Shown: positions 1-8,700 of the stretch, in pieces
How positions within the stretch are numbered: position 1 is the first letter of the stretch
Layout of the letters: each line of letters begins with the position of its first letter
Source of the DNA: a virus
Strand: one strand, 5' to 3'
Length of the DNA stretch: 33,965 nt
Virus record (IMG/VR): IMGVR_UViG_3300032334_000320
Coordinates: 1-33,965 of that record
Program-made: the position numbers and the translations under genes
The notes under the pieces: model-generated
Databases searched by the model: none
Seen by the model: the letters and a program-made list of their open reading frames with translations, nothing else
What the model was told of the DNA's origin: nothing

Positions 1-81
1 GAATTACCAGACTCTACTATTGATAATATTATGGAGGTGTTTAATGAGTACGGTAGTACTTCGATCCATAGCATGGAGTAA
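1..81 (+). CDS. C-terminal end of an upstream gene, possibly SbcD/gp47-like nuclease
   Basis: The first frame is open from the window edge and ends at a TAA at 79-81, encoding 26 residues that start ELPDSTIDNIMEVFNEYG. It overlaps the start of the SbcC-like gene by 38 bases. In T4 (47/46), T5 (D12/D13) and bacteria (sbcD/sbcC) the Mre11-type nuclease lies directly upstream of the Rad50-type ATPase, so this is plausibly the end of the SbcD partner. That rests on position only: the visible residues carry no diagnostic motif. That the frame is a real gene end is likely, because the other two frames near the edge offer no better candidate. Confidence 0.5.
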   Translation, partial: ELPDSTIDNIMEVFNEYGSTSIHSME

Positions 82-1846
82 GTGCTTTAGCTTTGGAGAA
101 GATAACTTTATTGATCTATCTTCAGAACCTCTTACTCAAATTATCGCTCCTAATGGGTATGGTAAGTCCTCTATTCCTCTTATCATGGAAGAGTCCTTAT
201 ACAATAAGAACTCAAAGGGAGTTAAGAAGGCCGATATACCTAATAGACTTCTAGACAATAGCTACTACATTAAGCATGTGTTTGACGTAGACAACGATAC
301 CTATGAAGTAATCACTGAGAGAAAGAGTGGAATTAAGATTAAGCTTCTCAAGAATGGTGAAGATATTAGTAGCCACACAGCAACTAATACCTTTAAGCAA
401 ATTGAGGATCTGATTGGTATTGATTTCAAGACTTTTCAACAGTTGGTATATCAATCGACAAATTCTTCTCTCGCATTTTTGACCGCGACTGACACTGCTC
501 GGAAAAAATTTCTCATAGATCTATTTGACCTCAGTGAGTACACGCGTTTGTTTGAGCTTTTTAAAGACGCAGCGAAGTCCCTTTCGCTTGAAACAAGCTC
601 GTTAGAAGGTCGACTAGATACTATCAAAAAGTGGGTAGCTAGTAACTCTTCAATGAGTTTGGAGCGTTTCGCTTTAGTTGAGATTCCTGATCGGCCTGAT
701 TTTAGTACAGAAATAGGGGATTTGAACTCCGAACTTTCAAATATAAAATCTCGCAATTCTGCGATTCAAAAGAATAATCTATTGAAAAAGCAGTTGGATG
801 AGATTGATATTGAAGAGCTTAGATCACTAGACCTTATTAAAGAGTCTTATGATGAGTTTCAGGGACAGGTTGGCGAGTTAAAGTCAGCAAAGGCAGCAGC
901 AGATGCTGTCCTTAAAAAACTAAAAGGTCTAGAGGATAAGTGCCCTACATGTCTACAAGATATTGATCGCAAGTTTTATGAAGATCTTTTAGTAGACAAT
1001 ACAGCTATTTCGGCGTACAAGGGTGGACGTATCAGTCTGTTAGAGTCTGAGATAGAGCGAATTAAAAAGAACAATCGTTTATTCGATATGACACAGGAGC
1101 AGATTCGTGAATGGGAAGATATTAGTTCCCGTATTGATAGTTCTCTTCCCAATAACAAGCTTAACGCTACTGACATTGAAGAAGAACTATCCAGCATTAA
1201 AGAAACGTTGGCAGCAGCGGAAAAAGAAATAGCCGAAGCTACAAAGGCCAACAACGAAGCTATGCGTCATAATAGCAAGGTAGATATCTATCTTGAGCAA
1301 AATGAAGCATATGCTGTAGAGCTTGAAGATGTACAAAAGCAGCTTGATGTTCTAATGAATAAGCTCAAGAACCTAGAAGTACTAAAGAAAGCTTTCAGTA
1401 CTAATGGTCTTATTGCTTATAAGCTAGAGAATCTAGTAAAAGACTTAGAGGTGTTTACTAATGAGTATCTGTCAGAACTCTCAGACGGGCGATTTACTAT
1501 CGAGTTCAGCATCTCAAGCGATAAGCTTAATGTTATTGTCACAGATGAAGGCAATGAGATCAGTATCTCTGCACCTTCGTCTGGGGAGATGGCAAGAATC
1601 AACATATCTACTCTGCTCGCCATACGAAAGCTTATGTCAGGAATCTCAAAGAACACAATCAACGTTCTATTCCTTGACGAAGTTATTTCAGTCCTCGATG
1701 ACTACGGCAGAGAGCGACTGGTTGAGGTGCTCCTCCGCGAAGATGGTCTCAACACCTTTCTCGTATCTCACAGTTGGACACATCCCTTGGTGGATAAACT
1801 AGTCATCAAGAAGAGGGACGGCATTAGCTGGATTGATCGTGGTTAA
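44..1846 (+). CDS. SbcC/Rad50-like ATPase (recombination nuclease subunit)
   Basis: 600 residues. It has the full Rad50/SbcC layout: Walker A APNGYGKSS at residues 35-43, a coiled-coil arm, a zinc-hook CPTC at 300-303, the returning coiled coil, an ABC signature-like APSSGEMARI at 510-519, Walker B NVLFLDEV at 540-547 and a switch histidine in LVSHS at 576. The family pairs with an SbcD/Mre11 nuclease to process DNA ends during replication and recombination; T4 gp46 and T5 D13 are the phage members, of similar compact size. I chose ATG 44 because GGAGG at 33-37 lies 6 bases upstream; a TTG at 20 would add eight residues without a comparable site. It overlaps the gene before it by 38 bases and the nuclease after it by about 8-14 bases, as in an operon. 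Confidence 0.93.
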   Translation: MSTVVLRSIAWSKCFSFGEDNFIDLSSEPLTQIIAPNGYGKSSIPLIMEESLYNKNSKGVKKADIPNRLLDNSYYIKHVFDVDNDTYEVITERKSGIKIKLLKNGEDISSHTATNTFKQIEDLIGIDFKTFQQLVYQSTNSSLAFLTATDTARKKFLIDLFDLSEYTRLFELFKDAAKSLSLETSSLEGRLDTIKKWVASNSSMSLERFALVEIPDRPDFSTEIGDLNSELSNIKSRNSAIQKNNLLKKQLDEIDIEELRSLDLIKESYDEFQGQVGELKSAKAAADAVLKKLKGLEDKCPTCLQDIDRKFYEDLLVDNTAISAYKGGRISLLESEIERIKKNNRLFDMTQEQIREWEDISSRIDSSLPNNKLNATDIEEELSSIKETLAAAEKEIAEATKANNEAMRHNSKVDIYLEQNEAYAVELEDVQKQLDVLMNKLKNLEVLKKAFSTNGLIAYKLENLVKDLEVFTNEYLSELSDGRFTIEFSISSDKLNVIVTDEGNEISISAPSSGEMARINISTLLAIRKLMSGISKNTINVLFLDEVISVLDDYGRERLVEVLLREDGLNTFLVSHSWTHPLVDKLVIKKRDGISWIDRG

Positions 1847-2294
1847 TCCTAGAGCTAAAGGCACTATAGGAGAAAACAAAGTTAAGGAGTTCCTAGAGTC
1901 TAGGACTCCTTATACTTTTGAGCGTACTCCAGGATCAGGTAGTGGTAAAATAAAGGGCGATCTACATATTCCGGGATACCGCAATGTATTCTGCATAGAA
2001 GTAAAGAACTATGCAGAGTCGCCTTTCAATGACAAAATTTTAACAAGTAAAACGAACGACTTTGTACAGTGGTGGACTAAGCTTCAGAAGCAATCTGGTA
2101 TTATGAAGCCTCTATTATTTTTTAGGTACAATCGTTCAAAGCTATTCGTAGCAACTAGTGTTAAACCGACTAATGTTGAAAAGTATATTGACATTCCTTG
2201 GCTAAACTGCTATGTTATGCTATCAGACGAATGGATAGAAAGGGAAACAATTCAATGGCTAATTTTGCCAACAACCGACGCCCAGAAAATGTGA
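1833..2294 (+). CDS. PD-(D/E)XK nuclease, possible Holliday-junction resolvase
   Basis: About 153 residues. The N-terminal half shows a PD-(D/E)XK active-site pattern: Glu14 in GENKVKEF, Asp43 in KGDLHIPG, then Glu56 and Lys58 in CIEVKNY. This resembles small RecB-like or archaeal Hjc-like resolvases, which cut branched DNA. Its place between the SbcC-like ATPase and the flap endonuclease fits DNA-joint processing. The start is uncertain: TTG 1833 and GTG 1839 are both in frame and both overlap the end of the previous gene, and no ATG lies near. A purine-rich AGAGGGA around 1812-1818 may serve as ribosome-binding site. The last residues overlap the next gene in another frame. A general nicking or repair role rather than true junction resolution is possible. 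Confidence 0.75.
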   Translation: MIVVNPRAKGTIGENKVKEFLESRTPYTFERTPGSGSGKIKGDLHIPGYRNVFCIEVKNYAESPFNDKILTSKTNDFVQWWTKLQKQSGIMKPLLFFRYNRSKLFVATSVKPTNVEKYIDIPWLNCYVMLSDEWIERETIQWLILPTTDAQKM

Positions 2295-3085
2295 TGATCG
2301 TCGACACGATGAACCTTGCTTTCCGCTGGAAACACATGGGATCAGCTAGGTTCGCTGACGACTTCCTTAACACAGTTCTGTCGCTGGCAACCTCTTATGA
2401 TGCTGGCACTATTATTGCTGCTGCTGACTGGGGCGGTTCGACCTATCGTAAGGAAATCTATCCAGAATACAAGGCAAATCGTAAGGAGCTTGTAGAAAAG
2501 CAAACTCCAGAAGAAAAAGAACAAGCTCGTAAATTCTTTGATGAATACGAGAGGACACTGCAAGTACTTGATGCACATAAGGATATTCAAGTATTTCGGT
2601 ACAAGGGAGTTGAGGCTGATGACATTGCAGCATATATCTGCTCGCGTCTACATGATTATGGCTTCAGTCAAGCTTGGCTTATCAGTTCTGATCGTGACTG
2701 GGATCTTCTTATTGGTGAGTATGTGTCTCGTTTTTCTTATGTTACTAGAAAAGAGCATACACTTGATACATGGGATTACCCAGTATCTCCGGAGCAATAT
2801 ATCTCGTACAAAGTTCTAACAGGAGACGCTGGTGACAATATTATGGGGATTCCGGGCGTTGGTCCTAAGCGTGCCGCTGCTCTTATCGAGCAGTATGGTT
2901 CTGCTCTTGACATACATGATGCTCTTCCTCTACCAGGCAAGCAAAAATTTATTCAGGCACTAAACGATAGTGCCAATCTAATTCCACTTAACTACGAACT
3001 AATGGATCTCAAGAGTTTCTGTCAGGAAGCTCTAGGGTACGAGAATGTTCAAGATATTGGCCGTCGACTGGCCTTTGGAGAATAA
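2255..3085 (+). CDS. 5'-3' exonuclease / flap endonuclease (T5 D15-like)
   Basis: 276 residues. All FEN metal-binding segments are visible: Asp17 in IVDTMNLAFR, Asp58 and Arg65 with the YKANR motif at 72-76, the EADD cluster at 120-123, SSDRDWD at 144-150 (Asp146, Asp148), and TGDAGDNI at 189-196, followed by a helix-3-turn-helix GIPGVGPKRAAALI that binds duplex DNA. The family removes 5' flaps and RNA primers; T4 RNase H, T5 D15 and the Pol I 5' nuclease domain are relatives. I chose ATG 2255, with AAAGGGA about 12 bases upstream, over a start at 2198 that would add 19 unrelated residues. It overlaps the upstream nuclease gene by 40 bases and is followed after 6 bases by the reductase. Confidence 0.94.
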   Translation: MANFANNRRPENVMIVDTMNLAFRWKHMGSARFADDFLNTVLSLATSYDAGTIIAAADWGGSTYRKEIYPEYKANRKELVEKQTPEEKEQARKFFDEYERTLQVLDAHKDIQVFRYKGVEADDIAAYICSRLHDYGFSQAWLISSDRDWDLLIGEYVSRFSYVTRKEHTLDTWDYPVSPEQYISYKVLTGDAGDNIMGIPGVGPKRAAALIEQYGSALDIHDALPLPGKQKFIQALNDSANLIPLNYELMDLKSFCQEALGYENVQDIGRRLAFGE

Positions 3086-3091
3086 TAAAAT

Positions 3092-5056
3092 ATGGTAAGC
3101 ACACGCGCACAGATAATTACACGTAGGACCTACAACCGCCCTCTCAATGACGCAGGAACTGAATTCGAAACTTGGGCACAGACAGTATCACGAGTTATTG
3201 ACCACCAAGAGTGGCTTTGGACTCGTGCAGTCGGAGGACGTGAGCTAACCGATATAGAGTACGCCGAGCTTTATGATCTAGAACGTCTGATGCTTGATCG
3301 TAAGGTTTCAATGTCTGGTCGTACACTATGGCTTGGCGGAACCAGCGTTGCTAGAAACCGTGAGGCGAGTCAGTTTAACTGTAGTTTCACTGAGGTTGAG
3401 ACAGCCTACGACGTAGTGGATGTTCTATGGCTTCTTCTACAGGGCTGTGGTGTAGGTTTCAAGCCTGTTATCGGAACACTAAATGGCTTCTCGAAGCCAA
3501 TCAAGAACATAGAGGTAGTACGCAGCACACGTACAGAGAAGGGAGGCAAGGCATACAATGAAGAATTCTGGGACGAGGGAACGAAAACCTGGACTATCAA
3601 AGTTGGTGACAGTGCCGAGGCATGGGCCAAGTCAATCGGAAAGCTTCTTGCAGGTAAGTACTCAGCAAGAACATTGGTACTGGACTTCTCGGAATTACGT
3701 CCTGCAGGAGAACGACTAAAGGGTTACGGCTGGATCAGCAGTGGTGATCGTGCGATCTCAAAAGCATATGTAGCAATTGCTAACATTCTTAATGGTCGTG
3801 CGGACTCGCTTCTGACTCGTATGGACATTCTAGATATTGTCAACTGGCTAGGAACGATTCTATCTTCACGTCGCTCGGCTGAGATCGCTCTCTTTGAGTA
3901 TGGCCAGCCCGAATGGGAAGAGTTTGCTGTAGCGAAGAAGGATTTCTGGCTTTATGATCGTGAACACCGTACACAGTCAAACAACAGTCTAGTATTCAAT
4001 GATAAGCCTACCTATGAGGAGCTTCACCACATCTTTGCTCTTATGCAGGAAGCTGGTGGTTCAGAGCCTGGCTTTATTAATGCCGTAGAGGCGCGTCGTC
4101 GTGCTCCTTGGTTTAAGGGCTGTAATCCATGTGTGGAGATTCTACTTGGAAATAAGTCATTCTGTAATCTTACCGAAATCGACATTGGTAAGTTCAAGGG
4201 AGACACAGCCGGTCTACACTATGCGGTACGACTCGCAGCCCGCGCTAACTATAGACAAACTTGTGTCAACCTTCGAGACGGTATTCTACAAGAAGCCTGG
4301 CATCTTAACAACTACTTCCTACGACTTTGTGGGGTTGGACTTACAGGAATTGCCAAGCGTCCTGACATGGACTCTTATGCCTACCAGTACCTAAGCCGCA
4401 CAGCGACAGCTAGTGCTGTTTCAATGGCTGAGGAGCTAGGTCTACCTTATCCGAAGAATGTGACTTGCGTGAAGCCAAGTGGCACACTGTCAAAGATTAT
4501 GGATACCACTGAGGGTGTGCACAAGCCGCTAGGTAAGTACATTTTCAACAATGTTACATTTAGCAAGTATGATCCTATCATTGATAAGCTTCGTGCGGCT
4601 AACTACAAGGTTGTAAATCATCCTACGGATGACGACGGCGTGCTAGTAACATTCCCTGTGGCTTATGAGGATGTTCCGTTTGATAATTTCAACGGAATGG
4701 AAGTTAACCTAGAGTCTGCGATTACGCAGCTTGAGCGTTATAAGCTGCTACAGACTAGCTGGACTCAGCAGAATACTTCGGTAACAATCAGTTATGATCC
4801 TACAGAAATTGAAGATATCATTGACTGGCTTCTAGCAAATTGGGATATTTATGTGGGAGTGAGCTTCCTATATCGTAATGATCCAACTAAGACTGCTAAG
4901 GATCTTGGTTATCTATATCTTCCTCAGGAAGTTATTACAAAGGAAGTCTATGACAAGTACGTATCTACGCTGCTTCCAGTAGACTTTAACAACACAGAGT
5001 CATTTGACGAACTGACTGATGCGGAGTGCGCCAGCGGCGCCTGCCCGATTAAGTAA
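3092..5056 (+). CDS. nrdJ: Adenosylcobalamin-dependent class II ribonucleoside-triphosphate reductase
   Basis: 654 residues, resembling the monomeric Lactobacillus leichmannii RTPR but shorter than its roughly 740. Aligned landmarks: the TYNRPL and SGRTLWLGGT N-terminal motifs, redox Cys97 in FNCSF, GCGVGF at 118-123, the active-site loop N345-P-C347-V-E349 holding the thiyl-radical cysteine, Cys358 in SFCNL, VKPSGT at 460-465, and a C-terminal CASGACPIK tail with the Cys646/Cys651 re-reducing pair. It converts ribonucleoside triphosphates to deoxyribonucleotides with coenzyme B12 and needs neither an NrdB-like small subunit nor oxygen. A GGAGA lies about 11 bases before ATG 3092. It is the last plus-strand gene, ending just before the terminator. 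No thioredoxin or glutaredoxin is in the window, so a host or distant phage reductant is presumably used. Confidence 0.95.
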   Translation: MVSTRAQIITRRTYNRPLNDAGTEFETWAQTVSRVIDHQEWLWTRAVGGRELTDIEYAELYDLERLMLDRKVSMSGRTLWLGGTSVARNREASQFNCSFTEVETAYDVVDVLWLLLQGCGVGFKPVIGTLNGFSKPIKNIEVVRSTRTEKGGKAYNEEFWDEGTKTWTIKVGDSAEAWAKSIGKLLAGKYSARTLVLDFSELRPAGERLKGYGWISSGDRAISKAYVAIANILNGRADSLLTRMDILDIVNWLGTILSSRRSAEIALFEYGQPEWEEFAVAKKDFWLYDREHRTQSNNSLVFNDKPTYEELHHIFALMQEAGGSEPGFINAVEARRRAPWFKGCNPCVEILLGNKSFCNLTEIDIGKFKGDTAGLHYAVRLAARANYRQTCVNLRDGILQEAWHLNNYFLRLCGVGLTGIAKRPDMDSYAYQYLSRTATASAVSMAEELGLPYPKNVTCVKPSGTLSKIMDTTEGVHKPLGKYIFNNVTFSKYDPIIDKLRAANYKVVNHPTDDDGVLVTFPVAYEDVPFDNFNGMEVNLESAITQLERYKLLQTSWTQQNTSVTISYDPTEIEDIIDWLLANWDIYVGVSFLYRNDPTKTAKDLGYLYLPQEVITKEVYDKYVSTLLPVDFNNTESFDELTDAECASGACPIK

Positions 5057-5061
5057 AGAAA

Positions 5062-5095
5062 AGCCCCGCTAGAGCGATCTAGCGGGGCTATTTTT
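5062..5095. terminator. Bidirectional intrinsic terminator between convergent blocks
   Basis: A perfect 12-bp stem, AGCCCCGCTAGA (5062-5073) with TCTAGCGGGGCT (5078-5089), is closed by a GCGA tetraloop of GNRA type. On the plus strand it is followed by ATTTTTATT; on the minus strand by TTTTCTTTACTT. It can therefore stop both the reductase transcript and the incoming virion-gene transcript. It lies 5 bases after the reductase stop and touches the stop codon of the small minus-strand membrane peptide. Confidence 0.93.
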
Positions 5096-5249
5096 ATTCT
5101 GGAAGGAATATAGCGATTACTGCTGCGATCGCTACTCCTGCTGCGGAAATAGTTGCATACACAGGAGCCGCGATGCCAAAGGAGGCTGCGATACCTGCAA
5201 GTCCTGCCCATGTTGAAGGCTCTTTTAGTCTGTCTACTAGAAATTTCAT
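5094..5249 (-). CDS. Small membrane peptide, holin-like
   Basis: 51 residues, beginning MKFLVDRLKEPSTWAGLAG. A short basic, amphipathic N-terminus is followed by about 37 hydrophobic, Ala/Gly/Ile-rich residues (14-50), enough for one long or two short membrane helices, and a two-residue polar end. Small proteins with the EPSTWAG start are common in tailed phages and often listed as holins, but no endolysin or spanin is visible nearby, so the role is inferred. A GGAGA ribosome-binding site lies 6 bases upstream. Its ATG overlaps the stop of the gene before it as ATGA, indicating translational coupling. Its stop codon lies on the T-tract of the bidirectional terminator, so it is the last gene of the virion transcript. 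Confidence 0.8.
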   Translation of the reverse strand: MKFLVDRLKEPSTWAGLAGIAASFGIAAPVYATISAAGVAIAAVIAIFLPE

Positions 5250-5404
5250 TGTCTTTCTCCTTTAGGAAATTTTTCTTTAATTTCCCTTATGACATTTTTC
5301 CACGTGTCATACCCTTCGTGGTAAAGAATATCTAGTTGTTCTTCAATGCTTGGATATTCTTCTTTTCTACGCTCTACATAGTCTACTGGTACTTCTATTT
5401 TCAT
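5246..5404 (-). CDS. Small tail-region protein with YPSIEEQLD motif
   Basis: 52 residues, charged and probably helical. It contains YPSIEEQLDILYHEG at 17-31 and DTWKNVIREIKEKFPK further on. This Tyr-Pro-Ser-Ile-x-x-Gln-Leu-Asp pattern recurs in small proteins next to tail-fibre genes of many tailed phages (XkdW-like); their function is unknown to me, with fibre assembly or chaperoning a guess from location. It overlaps by four bases (ATGA) with the genes on both sides. An AGAGGTAA sequence inside the end of the upstream gene provides the ribosome-binding site. Confidence 0.8.
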   Translation of the reverse strand: MKIEVPVDYVERRKEEYPSIEEQLDILYHEGYDTWKNVIREIKEKFPKGERQ

Positions 5405-5763
5405 GTCTGAGTTACCTCTACAACTTTATACTGATATGGGAAGCTTGATAAGTATACTCTGTAAGTGCCAGGCAGGCTGAAGCTGAGTTCAGCACTGCCA
5501 TCGTCTATAGTATATGAACTACCATTTGTTCTTACCGTTGTAGGAATAGGAAGATTACTTATCACTGTTCCTGAGATACTTTCGGAGAAAGTTGGTCTTG
5601 GTGTTACACTATCATTTACTATATAAAATTTAGTATCATCCACTGAGGCATGCTCAATATAGTCTTCATCAGACAACATATCGTAAGTGATTAAGGTTTG
5701 AGGACCATAACAAGATCTAACTATCTCTCCCGATAACTTTTTATATACAATATAACTTATCAC
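5401..5763 (-). CDS. Unknown protein downstream of the tail fibre
   Basis: 120 residues, no family recognised. The N-terminal half starts MISYIVYKKLSGEIVRSCYG and is acidic. The C-terminal half (about 65-120) is beta-rich, with alternating hydrophobic residues (SYTIDDGSAELSFSLPGTY) ending in YKVVEVTQT, so a small beta-sandwich is plausible. It starts with GTG in a GTGA overlap with the fibre stop, and a GGAG from the last fibre codons lies upstream, so translation is coupled to the fibre. Location suggests a small tail-tip or fibre-associated protein. Confidence 0.75.
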   Translation of the reverse strand: MISYIVYKKLSGEIVRSCYGPQTLITYDMLSDEDYIEHASVDDTKFYIVNDSVTPRPTFSESISGTVISNLPIPTTVRTNGSSYTIDDGSAELSFSLPGTYRVYLSSFPYQYKVVEVTQT

Positions 5764-8700
5764 TTTTTTAACTCCACTACGCTCAGGGTTCTACTAGTAG
5801 CAGAAACTATTGGAGATCCTGCTGTTGGTACTGCGGAAACACTAACTCTTAAAGTATAGCTGTACGTAACAGGGTTCGTAAGACTGCCTGTAGGAGTATC
5901 TACAAATTGATAGGCAAGAGGCAGAGAGAACCCGCCATTACTAGCCACATAGAATGCCGCAGAATTCCATATTAAAGTAGAGTCTCTGTATATACTCGCA
6001 GCTACATAAGCTGGGGCAGTTCCTGTAACGGCAGTTAAAGATAACATAACTAATACAGGTTTTCCTATACTACTAAGAGAGCGTGTCTGCACAGTAGTAG
6101 TAGCGTTTTCTGGGCAACTAATTGCTCCTGAAGTGTATGCACTCTGTACGTTTGATACGGCATTATCTGTAATATATGCCGTATCAACACCTAGAGCTTT
6201 AATCTTAAGATTACCACTACCGTCTGTATCTAGAGTTAAGTTATCTAATTGAATAACGTCAGCCTTAAGACTAGCTATATAAGTACTAGTATTAGAGGAG
6301 GTTATTAGTCCATTCAGACTTGGTGCAACATAAGGAGAAGGAACAGTTGCCGAAGCACCTCTCGCCTCTTCTATCATTATACCAGTAAACCATAGGCTGC
6401 TGCTAGATGTAGTATTAGCTACTCTCGCTCCCGCAGAGGTTGTTCCAGAGTTAGTAGTAAAGGTTGTACTTACTCTAGTCCAGGTATTTGCTGTACCGGA
6501 TGTAGTAAAAGATGTAGTAGCGTCAGTTCCCACGTCGTCTAGCCTAATACGAAGCTGGCCGGCAACAGATGCTGTTGCAGCTTTTACGTAGGCAGAGTAT
6601 AGATACGTAGTATTTGGCTTTAGTACTATATTATAGGTACCAAATGTTCCCGCTAAATACGCATAGCATATAGAGCTAGCGCCAGTATTTATTCTGATAC
6701 TACCTAATCCAGACACTGGAGCCGCTGGAGACGGTGCTGAGTCTAGTACTACACTGAACGTTCCGGTGCTACTAGTAGTGGGTATGGTTGGGAGAGTGGC
6801 TTGATTGAATTGAGAATAAACAATATTTGCCAAGTTTATACCGGTTTGTCCATTATCAATACTACTTACCGGAGTAGAAGTACTTAATAAAGTAGCCCCA
6901 CTAGTATTCTTAAGTTCAAATCCGACATTACTTGAGTCCAAATAGCCTATTCTAACTAATGGATTTAAGGATGGATCCGTTATAGTCATTAACGGTTTAT
7001 TACCTGAATAAGCATTTCCATCTAACGTAAATGTAGGAGTGGTTGAGCTACCTAAATAAAGCTTATTTAATATTCCACTTTCTGCTGCTAGTACTTCGGC
7101 TTTAACACTTCCGGTAGTAATATTATTACCATCAATCGTTGTCTTACCTATCTTAGTAGTTAGATTAGTAACACTTGCGGCAGTAGGAGAAGAGAGCCCA
7201 ACAAAAGTTGCTAGTAAGATAGTATTATCTCTAGTAGCAGTGGCTCTTGTAGTAGCGTAATTTATTTGTGAATTTAAGGAAATTGTACCTGTTGTTCCGG
7301 ATGGGGCAAGGGGTACAGTATATGTTAAACTTGTAGAAGTACAAGACGTTACTGCAAAACTACCAACTGGAGGGTTAGTACCGGTTAATGTACCATATAC
7401 TTTTATTAGCTCGCCATTATTAAATGGTACATAGCCTTGATCTGCATAATTTAAAGTAACAGTAGTTCCGACTATAGAATAAGTAGTCACAGTACTTGGA
7501 GGCTTTACCCAATATAGGTAGACTGTGCCGCCCGACCAAGTAGCACTCCCAGCGTCTACTTGTCTCGCAATAGATACTCCATTATCAGTAGTAAATATTG
7601 TATTACCGGCAGTCCAAGTAACTACGTTAGTGGGCACATTTGAAGAATTTCTTTCTGCTTCAAATGTAATACTGGTTGTATCAATACCTCTCATGCCAAT
7701 AGTTAATTTATTAGCTGTGATTGTATTTGCAGCAATAGAGGCTCCGTTTATTTCAGTATTGTTTGGTCCCCCAATCCAACTAGTAAGATTAGTACTAGTA
7801 CCGGAATCAATAAGTATCTTTCCAGGTAAAATACTTGTTGAGGCAGTATTAATTCTAGCTGCTGGGTCTGCCGCTCTATCCCTTACGGTACCTAAAGTAG
7901 TCCCTGTACCATCAACAAATATACCTGGGTCTAAGAAATTACCTGGGGCAGGTACAGCGATCTTATCCGCAGTAAGAGAGCCTGCTACTATTTTATCTGC
8001 ATGAAGAGTTCCTGCTCGTATAACCCTACCACTAATTGTATTAGCGTTCATAGAAGATGAAGTGATTGATCCATCTACTATTACTTGAGCATTATTTCGT
8101 CTGATTGCTCTTACCTTAGTCCAGTATAAATTACCTGCCGTATGGTTTAGGTCGCGTATATACAACCAGCATCTACTTGCACCTGCTGGTACTGTAAATT
8201 TACCAATATACTGTGTCCAAAGTGTTGAGCTTAGGTCTGAGGGAGCAATAGTTGAGGCCCTATAAGGTCCAGCTTCTAGGTTTATAGTTCCTGCAACACT
8301 TTGAGACCCGGTAGCACTGCTAGCATAACTTACACTACTAGTTGTTGCAGCAGTCACTAAATAAGTACCATTATATGCTAATGGAGTGATTCCGCTTACA
8401 GTAATTGTATCCCCAACTAAGTAGGGAGCTACAGTTTGTGCAGTAAATGTTATAGTGGCAGTGCCTCCTGTTGCGGATGCCCCAGTAGTAGTCACTACAG
8501 CGCCCCTACTCAATAGTGTTACTGTTCCAGCAACAGTTTGAGCTCCAGTAGCATTATCTTCGTAACTAACACTACTTGCCGTTGCTGCGGTTACTACATA
8601 AGTACCATTATACCCGAGAGGTGTTACGCCCGATACTTTAATAGTGTCTCCTATTGCATACGGCGCTACAGATTGGGTTGGGAAGCTGATAGTAGCTACT

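Noticed and set aside
4948-5211. Minus-strand 87-residue ORF crossing the terminator and reductase end
   Set aside because: It crosses the terminator hairpin and overlaps the clear 51-residue peptide, which has a good ribosome-binding site and membrane character in another frame.
7525-8004. Plus-strand ORF of 159 residues antisense to the fibre
   Set aside because: Hydrophobic, compositionally odd translation typical of the complement of Thr/Val-rich beta coding sequence; no ribosome-binding site or gene context; the opposite strand encodes clear domains.
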